A stretch of DNA of 64,000 nucleotides from positions 1 through 64,000 of the forward strand of contig LN874945.1 in assembly GCA_001282665.1 (NCBI GenBank), read 5' to 3'. Every line of letters starts with the position of its first letter. Positions within the stretch are counted from its first letter, which is position 1. The translations under genes were made by a program, and so were the position numbers. The stretch is from Clostridiales bacterium mt11 (GTDB taxonomy: Bacteria; Bacillota; Clostridia; Tissierellales; Tepidimicrobiaceae). A model generated the notes under the pieces. The model saw nothing but the letters and a program-made list of their open reading frames with translations. It did no database searches and had not been told where the DNA came from. Below, one piece after another: positions 27,026 through 35,611 of this stretch.

Positions 27026-28105
27026 ATGGATGAAGCTCAAAAGAAAAAAAGCAAAGGACTAAAATTTACTATTATTATATTAATAGTAGTTATGCTGTTC
27101 TTTTCAAAGGAAGAAAATCAAAAAAAAGCTATAGATTTTATTAAAGCCGCTAAAACCACCAACAGGACTTTGAGTTTAGTAAGGTCTATTCCAATGGAAG
27201 GAGGAATAGGTGATTTAGCTTTTTATGAAAATGGTATAATGGTATGGAAGGATAAAAAGTTAACTAGATTTAAAATAGATGGCTCTAAGGAATGGGAAAA
27301 GGAATTTAATTATGATAAACCTATGGTAGCATTTGGAGAAGATAATATATATGTCTATGAAAAGCCTACAGGAGATATTTATTTTTTAAATGGCTCAGGA
27401 GAAACTATACATAAGGCGCAGGTCAATGCCAATATTATGAATATAGTTGAAGACTTTGAGAATATTTTAGTCCATATTAAAGAAAATGATATGGAGTGTA
27501 TAGACATATTTAATAGAGAAGGAAATATAATAGAAAATGCTGCAATTGAGGAGGGCAATATTCTTACCTATTCCATGAATAGAGATGGTGTTACCTATGC
27601 CATATCAACTTTAAATTTAAAAGGTGATAACCTAAAATCTGAAGTTCAGATATTTAAAATAAGTGGAGAATCCTTATTTACTACTGAGATTGATGATGAA
27701 ATTGTTCTATATTCAAACTTTATAGACAAAGATAAACTTGTAGTTATGACGGATAAGTCCTTATATTTACTAGATGATGGAAATATTTCATGGGAAAAAC
27801 AGATTCAATTAATAAAGGATATATATATTGATAATGAGAGGATAAATATATTGCATGGAAATAGTTTAGAAACTATTTCCATAGATGGAAAGACAGAAGA
27901 AAAATATGCATTTACAGAAGGATACAACAAGATTATCCCCTATGATAGATATATGGTATTGTATGGAGATGAATATATATTAGGATTGAGAAATGGAAAA
28001 GAAGCATTTAAATATAAAGGTGAGGAAACTATATTAAAGGTGGTAGAGGGAAAACAGAATCTATTTGTAATTTATGAGAATAGAATAGAACTACTATCTT
28101 TATAA
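27026..28105 (+). CDS. DUF5711-like membrane-anchored beta-propeller protein
   Basis: This 359-aa protein has a short cytoplasmic basic N-terminus and one membrane segment (about residues 11-25). The remainder is made of repeated beta-rich units (GENDNIYVYEKPT-, DKSLYLLDDGNISWEKQ-like) characteristic of PQQ-type propellers. It would lie outside the membrane. It resembles the DUF5711 group of Clostridia, whose role is unknown. It forms an operon with the CvpA-like gene. The start follows GAGGTGG. Confidence 0.7.
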   Translation: MDEAQKKKSKGLKFTIIILIVVMLFFSKEENQKKAIDFIKAAKTTNRTLSLVRSIPMEGGIGDLAFYENGIMVWKDKKLTRFKIDGSKEWEKEFNYDKPMVAFGEDNIYVYEKPTGDIYFLNGSGETIHKAQVNANIMNIVEDFENILVHIKENDMECIDIFNREGNIIENAAIEEGNILTYSMNRDGVTYAISTLNLKGDNLKSEVQIFKISGESLFTTEIDDEIVLYSNFIDKDKLVVMTDKSLYLLDDGNISWEKQIQLIKDIYIDNERINILHGNSLETISIDGKTEEKYAFTEGYNKIIPYDRYMVLYGDEYILGLRNGKEAFKYKGEETILKVVEGKQNLFVIYENRIELLSL

Positions 28106-28132
28106 GATTAAATATGGGGTTTGGTGGTCTTT

Positions 28133-28729
28133 ATGAACTGGTTAGACATGATAATGATTTTCATATTGATTTATGTTATGATAAAAGGACTTAGATTAGG
28201 CCTTGTGTCATCAATATTCAACATAATACAGGTTATACTATCAGTAATAATTACTAAAAAATACTATCCTATTGTTAATGGGTATATAATTAATAATTCT
28301 AAGGTGTATAATATATTCAAAGGTATAGTTGAATTCATTTTAAAGGTATTGTTTTATTCAAAAGCTAAGGAACAAACTAATCTTATTTCTGATTTAATTT
28401 CAAAGGGACTGTTAAGAATAATCATTAGTCTGTTTTCAATAATATTGGTATTTTGGCTAGCAAATATATTGATGAATTTAATTTTAGGATTTTTTTCTTC
28501 ACTTTTGAAAGCACCAGTACTTAAACAGTTAAACAAAGTTGGAGGTATCATCTTCGGATTAATAGAGGGATTATTCATCGTTTATTTGTTGAATTTAGTT
28601 TTATCTCCTATAGCTTTAACTTTCCCAGAAACTTTTATTGGGAAAGGTGTATTAAATTCTTTGATTTTTGACTATTTGAAAGATATAGGTTTAATGCTAA
28701 ATCTTTATTCCATTAAAAGTTTTATCTAA
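28133..28729 (+). CDS. CvpA-family membrane protein
   Basis: This 198-aa protein has four hydrophobic segments and the CvpA N-terminus MNWLDMIMIFILIYVMIKGLRLGLV. CvpA proteins are linked to colicin V production and to envelope integrity. ATG 28133 is chosen over TTG 28121 because GGTGG lies just upstream of the former. It lies 27 nt after the DUF5711-like gene, with the LiaF-like gene next. Confidence 0.75.
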   Translation: MNWLDMIMIFILIYVMIKGLRLGLVSSIFNIIQVILSVIITKKYYPIVNGYIINNSKVYNIFKGIVEFILKVLFYSKAKEQTNLISDLISKGLLRIIISLFSIILVFWLANILMNLILGFFSSLLKAPVLKQLNKVGGIIFGLIEGLFIVYLLNLVLSPIALTFPETFIGKGVLNSLIFDYLKDIGLMLNLYSIKSFI

Positions 28730-28743
28730 ATAGGAGGGATACT

Positions 28744-29373
28744 ATGAGGAAGAATAATTACTTTTTTGGTCTGCTGTTGGTGTTGATTGGGGTTCTATTT
28801 CTATTATTGAATTTAAGGGTGTTAAGTTTTGATTGGCTATTGTTTATATTGTCCGTAGGGTTTATTATAAGCTATTTTATACAAGGTCATATTGGCTATT
28901 TAATATCGGGCTTAACCTTGTTAGCCATTTCTCTAGTTTCATTATTGAATGAATATGCATTTCCTGGAGTAAATATTAAAGGATTTTTATTCTTATGGGC
29001 ATTTGGAATTGTATCCTTAGTGCTATATGTAAGACAGAGATCGAAGGCTTTTCTCATATTTGGGCTAATACTGCCTGCATTAGGAACATATAATTTAATC
29101 GAAGAATTAGCCTATGGAGATGTAAGCTGGACATTATATTTATTGTTTGGGATTGCTTTCTATATTATTTATATTGTAGGATATAGTAAGTCAGGAATAG
29201 AATGGCCTAAGCATTTATCATTAATAATGGTAGTTATTTCTATATTATTCCTACTATCATCTAAAACTACGGTGAAATTTGGATTTTGGAAATTTATTTC
29301 ATATTTATGGCCTATATTATTGATAGGAATAGGAGTAAAGATAATTTACAATATGATAAAAATAAAAGAATAA
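28744..29373 (+). CDS. LiaI/LiaF-like (DUF5668) membrane protein
   Basis: This 209-aa protein has about eight short hydrophobic segments, starting NNYFFGLLLVLIGVLFLLLNL, a pattern found in LiaI/LiaF-like transmembrane regions. It lacks the soluble C-terminal domain of LiaF. AGGAGGG precedes ATG 28744. It faces an operon of SHOCT/DUF4097 proteins, a combination also known from envelope-stress loci; any functional link is inferred from that. Confidence 0.62.
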   Translation: MRKNNYFFGLLLVLIGVLFLLLNLRVLSFDWLLFILSVGFIISYFIQGHIGYLISGLTLLAISLVSLLNEYAFPGVNIKGFLFLWAFGIVSLVLYVRQRSKAFLIFGLILPALGTYNLIEELAYGDVSWTLYLLFGIAFYIIYIVGYSKSGIEWPKHLSLIMVVISILFLLSSKTTVKFGFWKFISYLWPILLIGIGVKIIYNMIKIKE

Positions 29374-29394
29374 TCCCTTTAATTGGGATTATTC
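29368..29394. terminator. Bidirectional terminator overlapping two stop codons
   Basis: A perfect 10-bp stem (29368-29377 with 29385-29394) has a 7-nt loop. It contains the stop codon of the membrane protein on the plus strand and that of the SHOCT-like protein on the minus strand. Confidence 0.78.
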
Positions 29395-29766
29395 TACTAT
29401 TACCTCTACTTTTTCTCCACTTTCACTTTCTACATCTACTAACTTTCCAGAAGCTCCATCTTTTATGGCTTCAAATATCTCCTTAAAATCTTTTTCATCA
29501 AGGCCAGTATTCTTTAACTCTGGAGAGAATTTATTGGCCATCTTTAACCCTACATTTACTAAGGATATAGGTATGGTCACATTTACCTTGGTATTGTCAT
29601 CAGGATCAAATACCCTTACTTTCATCCACTTAGCATTTTTATTTTCTATATAGGATTTTTCACTATCCTCAAGAGCATCCAATAGACTAATGCCTTCCTC
29701 ACTAGTGATCTTTCCTTCCTCTACCATTTTAAGTATTTGTAATCTTTCTTCTTTCAAATCTCCCAT
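29389..29766 (-). CDS. Small SHOCT-like protein (last gene of envelope-stress-like operon)
   Basis: This 125-aa protein begins with the shared motif RLQILKMVEEGKITSEEGISLLDALE. It ends in a region (KEIFEAIKDGASGKLVDVESESGEKVEVIV) resembling the C-terminus of the first gene of the operon (31420-31842), so the two are paralogues. A moderately hydrophobic middle (IPISLVNVGLKMANKF) could be an amphipathic membrane-contacting segment. Function unknown. TAGGAGGG precedes the ATG. Confidence 0.65.
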   Translation of the reverse strand: MGDLKEERLQILKMVEEGKITSEEGISLLDALEDSEKSYIENKNAKWMKVRVFDPDDNTKVNVTIPISLVNVGLKMANKFSPELKNTGLDEKDFKEIFEAIKDGASGKLVDVESESGEKVEVIVE

Positions 29767-29776
29767 TTTATCCCTC

Positions 29777-31018
29777 CTACCATAATTTTATAGAGCCATT
29801 TGAAGTGGAAGCAGTAAATACAAGATGTTCTTTCGATTCATCAAAATCGATACTATGAGCAATAATCTTTTTTTTACCTACATTCACCTGCTTATTAACC
29901 CTATATACTAAATTTGGAACTTCTAGACTAATATTTCCTATAGATGTTTCTAAGTCAAAATAGCTGTCTTTTTCAATTTCACCAATTTCTGCATCTATTG
30001 ATCCGTTAGAAGTGGAGAGTTTTAATTCATTAATTTTATCTAAATCTAGACTTTCTAAAATAATTTTCCCATTAGAAGTGGCTAGTTTGATTTCTTTTCC
30101 ACCTATATCTTGAGCTTCTATAGTACTATTAGAAGTAGTAGCATAAATAGAATCTGCTATTATATTTGATAATATAATTCTACCATTATGAGTTAATACT
30201 TTTAAATTATCACTATCTATATCTTCTAATATTATTCTAGAATTTGTACTAATAGCTTCAATTAATGGAGCTGAAATGCTGCTTAAATTAATTCTGCCAT
30301 TCTTAGTTCCTAAAATAACTTCTTCAGCGGAAATATCTTTTACTGAAACGGAGCCATTAGAAGTATTACATTGAAGTTTATTTACTTTAAACTCATCAAT
30401 TTCAATGTTGCCATTAGAAGTATTTAGATGGATTTCATCATAGGACTTGTTAGGTAAGTATACGTTTAGGCCTATTATTATATTATTATTAAATTTAGGA
30501 ATAAATACAAGCCTATTTCCTTCTTCATAAAGGTCATAAAAATCATCAATATTATCTAATAAACCATTTTTATATTTACAGTCAATCTTGATAAAAACAT
30601 GATCTTTATCCCAATTTTGAAGGGAAATACCTCCATTAACTGATTTAAAATCGATGATAGGGCATTCCAAATGGGAAATGTTTTTTTCTACGCTTGTGTT
30701 TATAGTTTCATATCCAACTAAAAAGCTTCCATGAGAGCCCTTTTCTTTCATCTCACGAAACATTCCTGATATTTTATTGCCTAAATCCACGCTAAAATTT
30801 TCAACTTTTTTGCCTTGTTCTTTAAGTATTTTTTCAAGTCCTTCAACTTTTTCTTTGGTTTTATCCATATCGATAATCTTTTCTTTTTTATCTTCAGTTG
30901 TTTCGTCTGAGGTTAAGGATTCTGCATCTTCCAATGCCTCTAAAAGTTTTATTGCATCTTCACTGGTAATTTTACCTTCTTCTAACATGGATAAGATCAT
31001 CATTCTCTCTTCTTTCAC
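29777..31018 (-). CDS. DUF4097 beta-helix protein with N-terminal SHOCT-like motif
   Basis: This 413-aa protein opens with MMILSMLEEGKITSEDAIKLLEALED. A charged coiled-coil linker follows, then a long DUF4097 region of repeated TSNGSI/TSNGKI beta-strand units forming a right-handed solenoid. The same architecture occurs in YvlB and in LiaX-type envelope-stress proteins. No signal peptide is seen. The start is GTG 31018 with AGGGGG upstream. It is the third gene of a four-gene minus-strand operon. Confidence 0.75.
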   Translation of the reverse strand: MKEERMMILSMLEEGKITSEDAIKLLEALEDAESLTSDETTEDKKEKIIDMDKTKEKVEGLEKILKEQGKKVENFSVDLGNKISGMFREMKEKGSHGSFLVGYETINTSVEKNISHLECPIIDFKSVNGGISLQNWDKDHVFIKIDCKYKNGLLDNIDDFYDLYEEGNRLVFIPKFNNNIIIGLNVYLPNKSYDEIHLNTSNGNIEIDEFKVNKLQCNTSNGSVSVKDISAEEVILGTKNGRINLSSISAPLIEAISTNSRIILEDIDSDNLKVLTHNGRIILSNIIADSIYATTSNSTIEAQDIGGKEIKLATSNGKIILESLDLDKINELKLSTSNGSIDAEIGEIEKDSYFDLETSIGNISLEVPNLVYRVNKQVNVGKKKIIAHSIDFDESKEHLVFTASTSNGSIKLW

Positions 31019-31029
31019 TTCAATTCCCC

Positions 31030-31401
31030 CTATTCTTCACCTTTTAGAAGTTTAATTGCTTCTTCAGAAGAAATATCTCCTTTACTTAATTTTTCTAACA
31101 CTTCCTTTTTATTTACTTTAGATTCAGTATATTTAGGACTATATCCTAAAGCTGCTATTACATCTTCAAGTTTATTTCTAACAGTAGGATAAGAAATACC
31201 TAATTCTTTTTCAATTTCTTTGATATTTCCTCTATTCTTAATGAATACCTCTACAAAATTTTTTTGCTCATTTGAAAGCTTACAGAACTTACATAAAGAA
31301 AAGTCCCCTTCAATATTGGTGTAACAGTGATTACAACTTAGTCTAGTTACTTCTAACTCTTCTCCACATACAGGACATCTTCCTAGTACTTCTTTTTTCA
31401 T
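31030..31401 (-). CDS. DUF2089-family zinc-ribbon/HTH protein with C-terminal SHOCT-like tail
   Basis: This 123-aa protein has two Cys pairs (CPVCGEEL, CNHC) and a third near CKFCKL. An HTH-like segment follows (NIKEIEKELGISYPTVRNKLEDVI), then the tail LEKLSKGDISSEEAIKLLKGE with the motif seen in its operon partners. DUF2089 proteins look like small transcription factors. It is the only DNA-binding candidate in the operon, so it is the natural suspect for binding the palindrome in the promoter. Confidence 0.75.
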   Translation of the reverse strand: MKKEVLGRCPVCGEELEVTRLSCNHCYTNIEGDFSLCKFCKLSNEQKNFVEVFIKNRGNIKEIEKELGISYPTVRNKLEDVIAALGYSPKYTESKVNKKEVLEKLSKGDISSEEAIKLLKGEE

Positions 31402-31419
31402 ATTTACACCTTCCTTTTA

Positions 31420-31842
31420 TTAAAGAACTGATATCTTAACTATGGTTCCATCTCCATCTTTTATGTCAACTAAATTAAAAGTGCCATATTGTCTCATTTC
31501 TTTAAATATCATTTTTAAATCTTTACTTAAGTCTTTATTATTTATTAATTCTAAACTCGTTTTTGTATCTTCATCTAAATCTAACCTATTAGAAAATCTT
31601 GAAACTATAGAACATATACCAAAAGACGTACTAAGTAAAAAGTCTAATAACCAAAATGGTATTGCTGGAATTTTTATAGATTTATTTTCATCTTTATCAA
31701 CTACTATTATTTTTAACCTAGAGGCTTTTTTTCTAAATACATTAGGGTGAGTTTCAATATTTCTAATCAAATTGACTGCTTCTTCAGAGTTTATCTCTCC
31801 TCTATCTAGTCTATAGAGAATGTCTTGAATACTATCTTTCAA
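31420..31842 (-). CDS. Small SHOCT-like protein (first gene of the operon)
   Basis: This 140-aa protein starts at TTG 31842 with AGGAGGCG upstream. It carries ILYRLDRGEINSEEAVNLIRNIE at the N-terminus, a hydrophobic stretch (IPAIPFWLLDFLLSTSFGI) that may touch the membrane, and a C-terminal domain similar to that of the last gene in the operon. No known function. Confidence 0.65.
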   Translation of the reverse strand: MKDSIQDILYRLDRGEINSEEAVNLIRNIETHPNVFRKKASRLKIIVVDKDENKSIKIPAIPFWLLDFLLSTSFGICSIVSRFSNRLDLDEDTKTSLELINNKDLSKDLKMIFKEMRQYGTFNLVDIKDGDGTIVKISVL

Positions 31843-31924
31843 AAAAATCGCCTCCTAAGTAATAGTAATATATTTTTATAGGGTATAATAAATGGTAAAT
31901 AGTTAAATATGTTTATGGTCTTCT

Positions 31925-31961
31925 TTAATACTATAATAGTATTAAAACTTAAATATGTCAA
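31925..31961 (-). promoter_or_regulatory. Promoter of the SHOCT/DUF2089/DUF4097 operon with palindromic operator
   Basis: On the minus strand there is TTGACA (31956-31961), a 17-nt spacer and TATTAT (31933-31938). The -10 box lies inside a perfect inverted repeat, TTAATACTAT at 31925-31934 against ATAGTATTAA at 31936-31945 with one central base. A protein bound there would cover the -10 element. The rest of the 31843-32155 gap is AT-rich with a likely but weaker TATAAT (32118-32123) before yedF. Confidence 0.72.
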
Positions 31962-32155
31962 TATTAAAATTAAAAATGTTAATATATTAATTAAAAATAT
32001 TAATCTAAGGGATATCTTTATAAAATTCATTATGTTTTATATAGACGTATAGATTTAATTTATACTTGTAGATATAAGTATAGAATATATCCATAGGATA
32101 GCTTTGTAAAAAAATAGTATAATATAGTTATATAAATATTTGGGAGGTTATAAAA

Positions 32156-32752
32156 ATGAATATAGAAGTAGATGCAAGGGGACAAGCTTGTCCAAAACCA
32201 GTAATTATGACTAAGAAGGAGTTGGATAAGGCAGAGAGTGGTATTATTACCACTATTGTTGACAATGAAGTGGCAAAAGAAAATGTTTCAAAATTAGCAA
32301 GTAGCTTAGGTTATGAGTATAAAGTTGACAAAGTAAGTGATAATGAGTACTATATTCACATAACTAAGGGAGAAGTTAGTGACGAAGCCAATGTATGTAT
32401 TCCAGATACATTTAAGGATATGACCATAGCTTTTTCTTCTAATACTATGGGAAAAGGCTCTGAAGAATTAGGAAAAATCCTTATAAAATCTTTTATATAT
32501 ACATTAACAGAAGCAACGCCTTATCCTTCAACGCTAGTATTTTTTAATGGAGGAGTACATTTAACCTGTGAAGGCTCAGAAGTATTAGAAGACCTTAAAA
32601 AATTGGAACAAGAAGGAGTAGAAATTCTTTCCTGCGGTACTTGCTTAGATTTCTTTGAAAAGAAGGATAAGCTTAAAGTTGGCGGCATTACCAATATGTA
32701 TGTAATATATGAAAAATTAAAAAATCCAATGAATACTGTAACTATAGGATAG
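32156..32752 (+). CDS. yedF: YedF, sulfurtransferase-like selenium-metabolism protein
   Basis: This 198-aa protein has an N-terminal TusA-like domain (about residues 1-70) with the conserved Cys in RGQACPKPV and a C-terminal DsrE-like domain (VFFNGGVHL, SCGTCLDFF). YedF proteins of this two-domain type track with selenium use in anaerobes and are thought to carry or sense reduced selenium; the exact chemistry is unsettled. The DUF3343 gene follows 12 nt later. Its presence agrees with the selenoprotein at 4157. Confidence 0.85.
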   Translation: MNIEVDARGQACPKPVIMTKKELDKAESGIITTIVDNEVAKENVSKLASSLGYEYKVDKVSDNEYYIHITKGEVSDEANVCIPDTFKDMTIAFSSNTMGKGSEELGKILIKSFIYTLTEATPYPSTLVFFNGGVHLTCEGSEVLEDLKKLEQEGVEILSCGTCLDFFEKKDKLKVGGITNMYVIYEKLKNPMNTVTIG

Positions 32753-32764
32753 GAGTATGTTATA

Positions 32765-33031
32765 ATGAAAGATAGGCAGTTTGGAGTTATTACATTTAAA
32801 TCTACTCATCATGCTATAAAAGCTGAATCCATATTTAAAAATGAAGATATTGAATTTAGAACTATTCCAACTCCTAGAGAGGTAACCCATAGCTGTGGAT
32901 TGGCTATTAAATTTGATTTAAAGGATACGGAATTAGCAAAGAGGATAGTAGAGGAAAATCAATTGGATATTGAAGGCTTTTTTAAAGTTATAAAGACAAG
33001 TGAAGAAAATAGGGCTGAAAAGCTTAATTGA
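32765..33031 (+). CDS. DUF3343 protein, putative Se/S carrier
   Basis: This 88-aa protein matches DUF3343: GVITFKSTHHAIKAE, RTIPTPREVTHSCGLAIKF. It has a single conserved Cys in HSCG that could hold sulfur or selenium. Such genes commonly neighbour yedF and selenium genes, and this one is 12 nt downstream of yedF, probably in the same transcript. Confidence 0.78.
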   Translation: MKDRQFGVITFKSTHHAIKAESIFKNEDIEFRTIPTPREVTHSCGLAIKFDLKDTELAKRIVEENQLDIEGFFKVIKTSEENRAEKLN

Positions 33032-33046
33032 TTTGAGGGGAAATAT

Positions 33047-33898
33047 ATGGGTAGGGTATTAAACTTTATTGAAAAGTTCTTTAAGACTACAGATGGAAAA
33101 CTAAATATCCTTGGTAAGGGAATAAAGATAATCATAATATTTGTAATAATTAAGATACTGATTAAGATTACCTATATTATCATCGATAGAGCAGTTTATA
33201 AAAGAAAAAAGAGTATATTTTCTGTAGATGAAAAAAAGGTTAATACCCTAACCGGTGTACTTAAAAATATTGTAAAATATATATTTTATTTTATTGGCAT
33301 AGTGATGGTATTAGATATGTTCAACATCAATACCTCTTCTATTTTAGCAACGGCAGGAATTGGAGGATTGGCAATAGGTTTTGGTGCTCAATCTTTAGTT
33401 AAGGATATAATAACGGGATTTTTTATATTGTTTGAAGACCAATTTTCAGTAGGGGATTATATTAAGGTTGGAGAATTTGAAGGTATAGTGGAAGAACTAG
33501 GAGTTAGGGTAACTAAATTAAGGGATTTTTCAGGAGAACTCCATATTATTCCCAACAGCAACATTGGAGCAGTAACCAACAAGACCAGAGGTGCTATGAG
33601 AGCCCTCGTAAAGGTAAGCATTGCTTATGAAGAGGATATAGATCATGTAATTAAAGTTTTAGATGAGGTATGTAAGGAAGTAAAAAAAACGAATAAAACC
33701 ATAGTAGAAGGACCTACTATATTAGGGATTAGTGATTTAGGAGAATATGGTGTGGATTTAACCATAGTGGCAAAGACTAATCCTATGGATCAATGGGAAG
33801 TAGAGAGAGAACTTAGGAAGAAGATAAAAGAAGCTTTTGATAGAGAGAATATAGAAATACCTTATCCAAAACGGATAATATTTGACAATAAATCTTAG
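33047..33898 (+). CDS. MscS-family mechanosensitive ion channel
   Basis: This 283-aa protein has three N-terminal membrane segments. The third, pore-lining helix has the glycine/alanine pattern ILATAGIGGLAIGFGAQSLVKDIITG, followed by the MscS beta domain (FSVGDYIKVGEFEGIVEELGVRVTKLRDFSGELHIIPN). It releases solutes on osmotic downshock. The last gene of the short operon starts 10 nt after its stop. Confidence 0.88.
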   Translation: MGRVLNFIEKFFKTTDGKLNILGKGIKIIIIFVIIKILIKITYIIIDRAVYKRKKSIFSVDEKKVNTLTGVLKNIVKYIFYFIGIVMVLDMFNINTSSILATAGIGGLAIGFGAQSLVKDIITGFFILFEDQFSVGDYIKVGEFEGIVEELGVRVTKLRDFSGELHIIPNSNIGAVTNKTRGAMRALVKVSIAYEEDIDHVIKVLDEVCKEVKKTNKTIVEGPTILGISDLGEYGVDLTIVAKTNPMDQWEVERELRKKIKEAFDRENIEIPYPKRIIFDNKS

Positions 33899-33908
33899 GG
33901 GGGATTTT

Positions 33909-34142
33909 ATGATATTGAAGTATGAAGTTGGCGATGTAATAACTTTAAAAAAAGGTCATCCTTGCGGAGAGAATAGATGGGAAATTTTACGAACAGGGGT
34001 AGACATTAAATTAAAATGTCTAGGCTGTGATAGACAAATTTGGATATCTAGGATTGATTTCGAAAAACGAGTCAGAAAGATTTTAATAGATGGCAAGTGG
34101 GTCAGTATAGTGAATTATAAAGGAAAAAATGATGAAGAATAG
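33909..34142 (+). CDS. DUF951 small protein
   Basis: This 77-aa protein is typical of DUF951 (YEVGDVITLKKGHPCGENRWEILRTG, DIKLKCLGCDRQIWISR). Two conserved Cys-containing motifs suggest a small zinc-binding fold. In many Firmicutes the gene follows an mscS-type gene, as here. The start at ATG 33909 follows TTAGGGGGG; an in-frame extension to 33882 would overlap mscS. Confidence 0.82.
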   Translation: MILKYEVGDVITLKKGHPCGENRWEILRTGVDIKLKCLGCDRQIWISRIDFEKRVRKILIDGKWVSIVNYKGKNDEE

Positions 34143-34143
34143 G

Positions 34144-34188
34144 AAAGCTATTTTCTGGACTAATTAACACCAGAAGATAGCTTTTATT
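34144..34188 (+). terminator. Terminator after the DUF951 gene
   Basis: AAAGCTAT...CTGG (34144-34158) pairs with CCAG...ATAGCTT (34170-34183), leading into TTTATTAT. Confidence 0.7.
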
Positions 34189-34321
34189 ATGGGTAAATTT
34201 AAATTTAGTAATTTAGATGCATTGCTATTATTTAAAGTTTTTATTATAATCAATGGGTTGTCGACGAAAATTTTATATTTAATATAGATATAAAATAATT
34301 ACTAACTCAAGGAGGAATAAA

Positions 34322-35344
34322 ATGTTTAAGAAAAGATCTTTATTAATTTTACTGCTTTTATTTTGCTTTATTCTCACCGCTTGTAGTTCTACAGGCGAGC
34401 CAGCAGACGAACCAGCTAATACATCTACTGAAGTCAGTAATTCTGAAGCTGATATTGAAAGAAAGGTTACAGCTAAACAAAATGTATATATCAATTTAGG
34501 AAATTTTATTACAGGAACTTATTATGATAGAATTCTTAATACATATTTTAGTAGTTTTGGTACAGAAGAATTTGTTAAACCATCAAGTGCACCTTTTGTA
34601 AATTCTGTTGCACAGCATGAGCTTGAATTAATTGATGAGGCTTTAGAAACTTCCAAAGAAAAACCTTATATCGAGGGTTTTGATGAAGCAGTACAGGACC
34701 TAGTGCCAAAGATGAAAAACTTAATCGGTGTTATGGAAGAAGCCCATACATATTATAAGCAAAAAGATCATGTAGATGATGACTATGCTAAAGGGGCAGA
34801 ATATCATGATCAAATAGTTTCAATATATTTTAATGACTTTTATCCATCTCTTGAAATATTCTTCAGTTATATGGATAAATTAGCTGAAAGTCAGCGGGAA
34901 AAAGATATGCAGTTGCTAGTAGAAAATGATTTTTTGATACGATACCATATGCTTGATGTATTATATAAATCTCAAGATATTCAATCTATAATATATGATC
35001 AAGGAATTAGTTCAGAAAATGTATTAGAATTAAATGTTGATTTAATTAAAGAAGACTATAAAGCATTAATTGAATCTATAAATAAACTTAAAGAGTACTC
35101 AAAAGATAGTAAACGAATGGAAGCTGAAGGCTTTGTTTCAGATCAGTTGGAGCAATATATAAGCTATGTAGGTGATGTTAAAGCTACCGTTACTGAAATA
35201 ATGGAAAGAGTTAATAAGAAAGAGCCTGTTTCTGAATTTGATATTAAGAATAATTTTACATCTACTACATCAGGAACTCCTGAAAAACTTGATTCCAGAA
35301 TAAGTGTCTTAATTGACTATTATAATTCCTATATTACACAATAA
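34322..35344 (+). CDS. DUF3829-like lipoprotein
   Basis: This 340-aa protein has a signal peptide and lipobox LTAC (Cys21). A Ser/Thr/Glu-rich linker and a helical domain resembling DUF3829 follow (KQNVYINLGNFITGTYYDRILNTYF, GFDEAVQDLVPKMKNLI). It would be membrane-anchored outside the cell. Function unknown. GGAGGAAT precedes the ATG, and two terminators follow. Confidence 0.75.
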   Translation: MFKKRSLLILLLLFCFILTACSSTGEPADEPANTSTEVSNSEADIERKVTAKQNVYINLGNFITGTYYDRILNTYFSSFGTEEFVKPSSAPFVNSVAQHELELIDEALETSKEKPYIEGFDEAVQDLVPKMKNLIGVMEEAHTYYKQKDHVDDDYAKGAEYHDQIVSIYFNDFYPSLEIFFSYMDKLAESQREKDMQLLVENDFLIRYHMLDVLYKSQDIQSIIYDQGISSENVLELNVDLIKEDYKALIESINKLKEYSKDSKRMEAEGFVSDQLEQYISYVGDVKATVTEIMERVNKKEPVSEFDIKNNFTSTTSGTPEKLDSRISVLIDYYNSYITQ

Positions 35345-35353
35345 GCACTATTT

Positions 35354-35395
35354 AAATCATGACTGCTCACAAAATGGGTGGTCATGATTTCTTTA
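35354..35395 (+). terminator. Terminator after the DUF3829-like gene
   Basis: AAATCATGAC (35354-35363) pairs with GTCATGATTT (35381-35390), with extra pairs inside the loop, and is followed by CTTTAT. Confidence 0.65.
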
Positions 35396-35408
35396 TAGAT
35401 AAATTAAG

Positions 35409-35440
35409 AAAAAATCCATAGGTTAACCTATGGATTTTTT
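35409..35440. terminator. Second, perfectly symmetric terminator-like hairpin
   Basis: A 32-nt perfect palindrome (35409-35424 with 35425-35440) has A6 on one side and T6 on the other, usable on both strands. Beyond it, 35441-35611 holds only AT-rich sequence with a small palindrome near 35570-35590. Confidence 0.65.
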
Positions 35441-35611
35441 AAATATATGATTTTCAATCATAAAGTTAAAAGACTCTGCATAAGATTGATAGTGGAATCT
35501 CAAAAAATATAGTTAAAAATTTAAGACAAGCTACATAACGATGAAAGAGGGTGATTGGTGAAAAACTAAATTAATATTTTAAATATTAATTTACTGCTTG
35601 GGGGTAGAATA

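Noticed and set aside
35570..35595. Operator palindrome before the P-type ATPase gene
   Set aside because: It consists of A and T only (TTAATATTT/AAATATTAA type) and such repeats are expected by chance in this AT-rich DNA.
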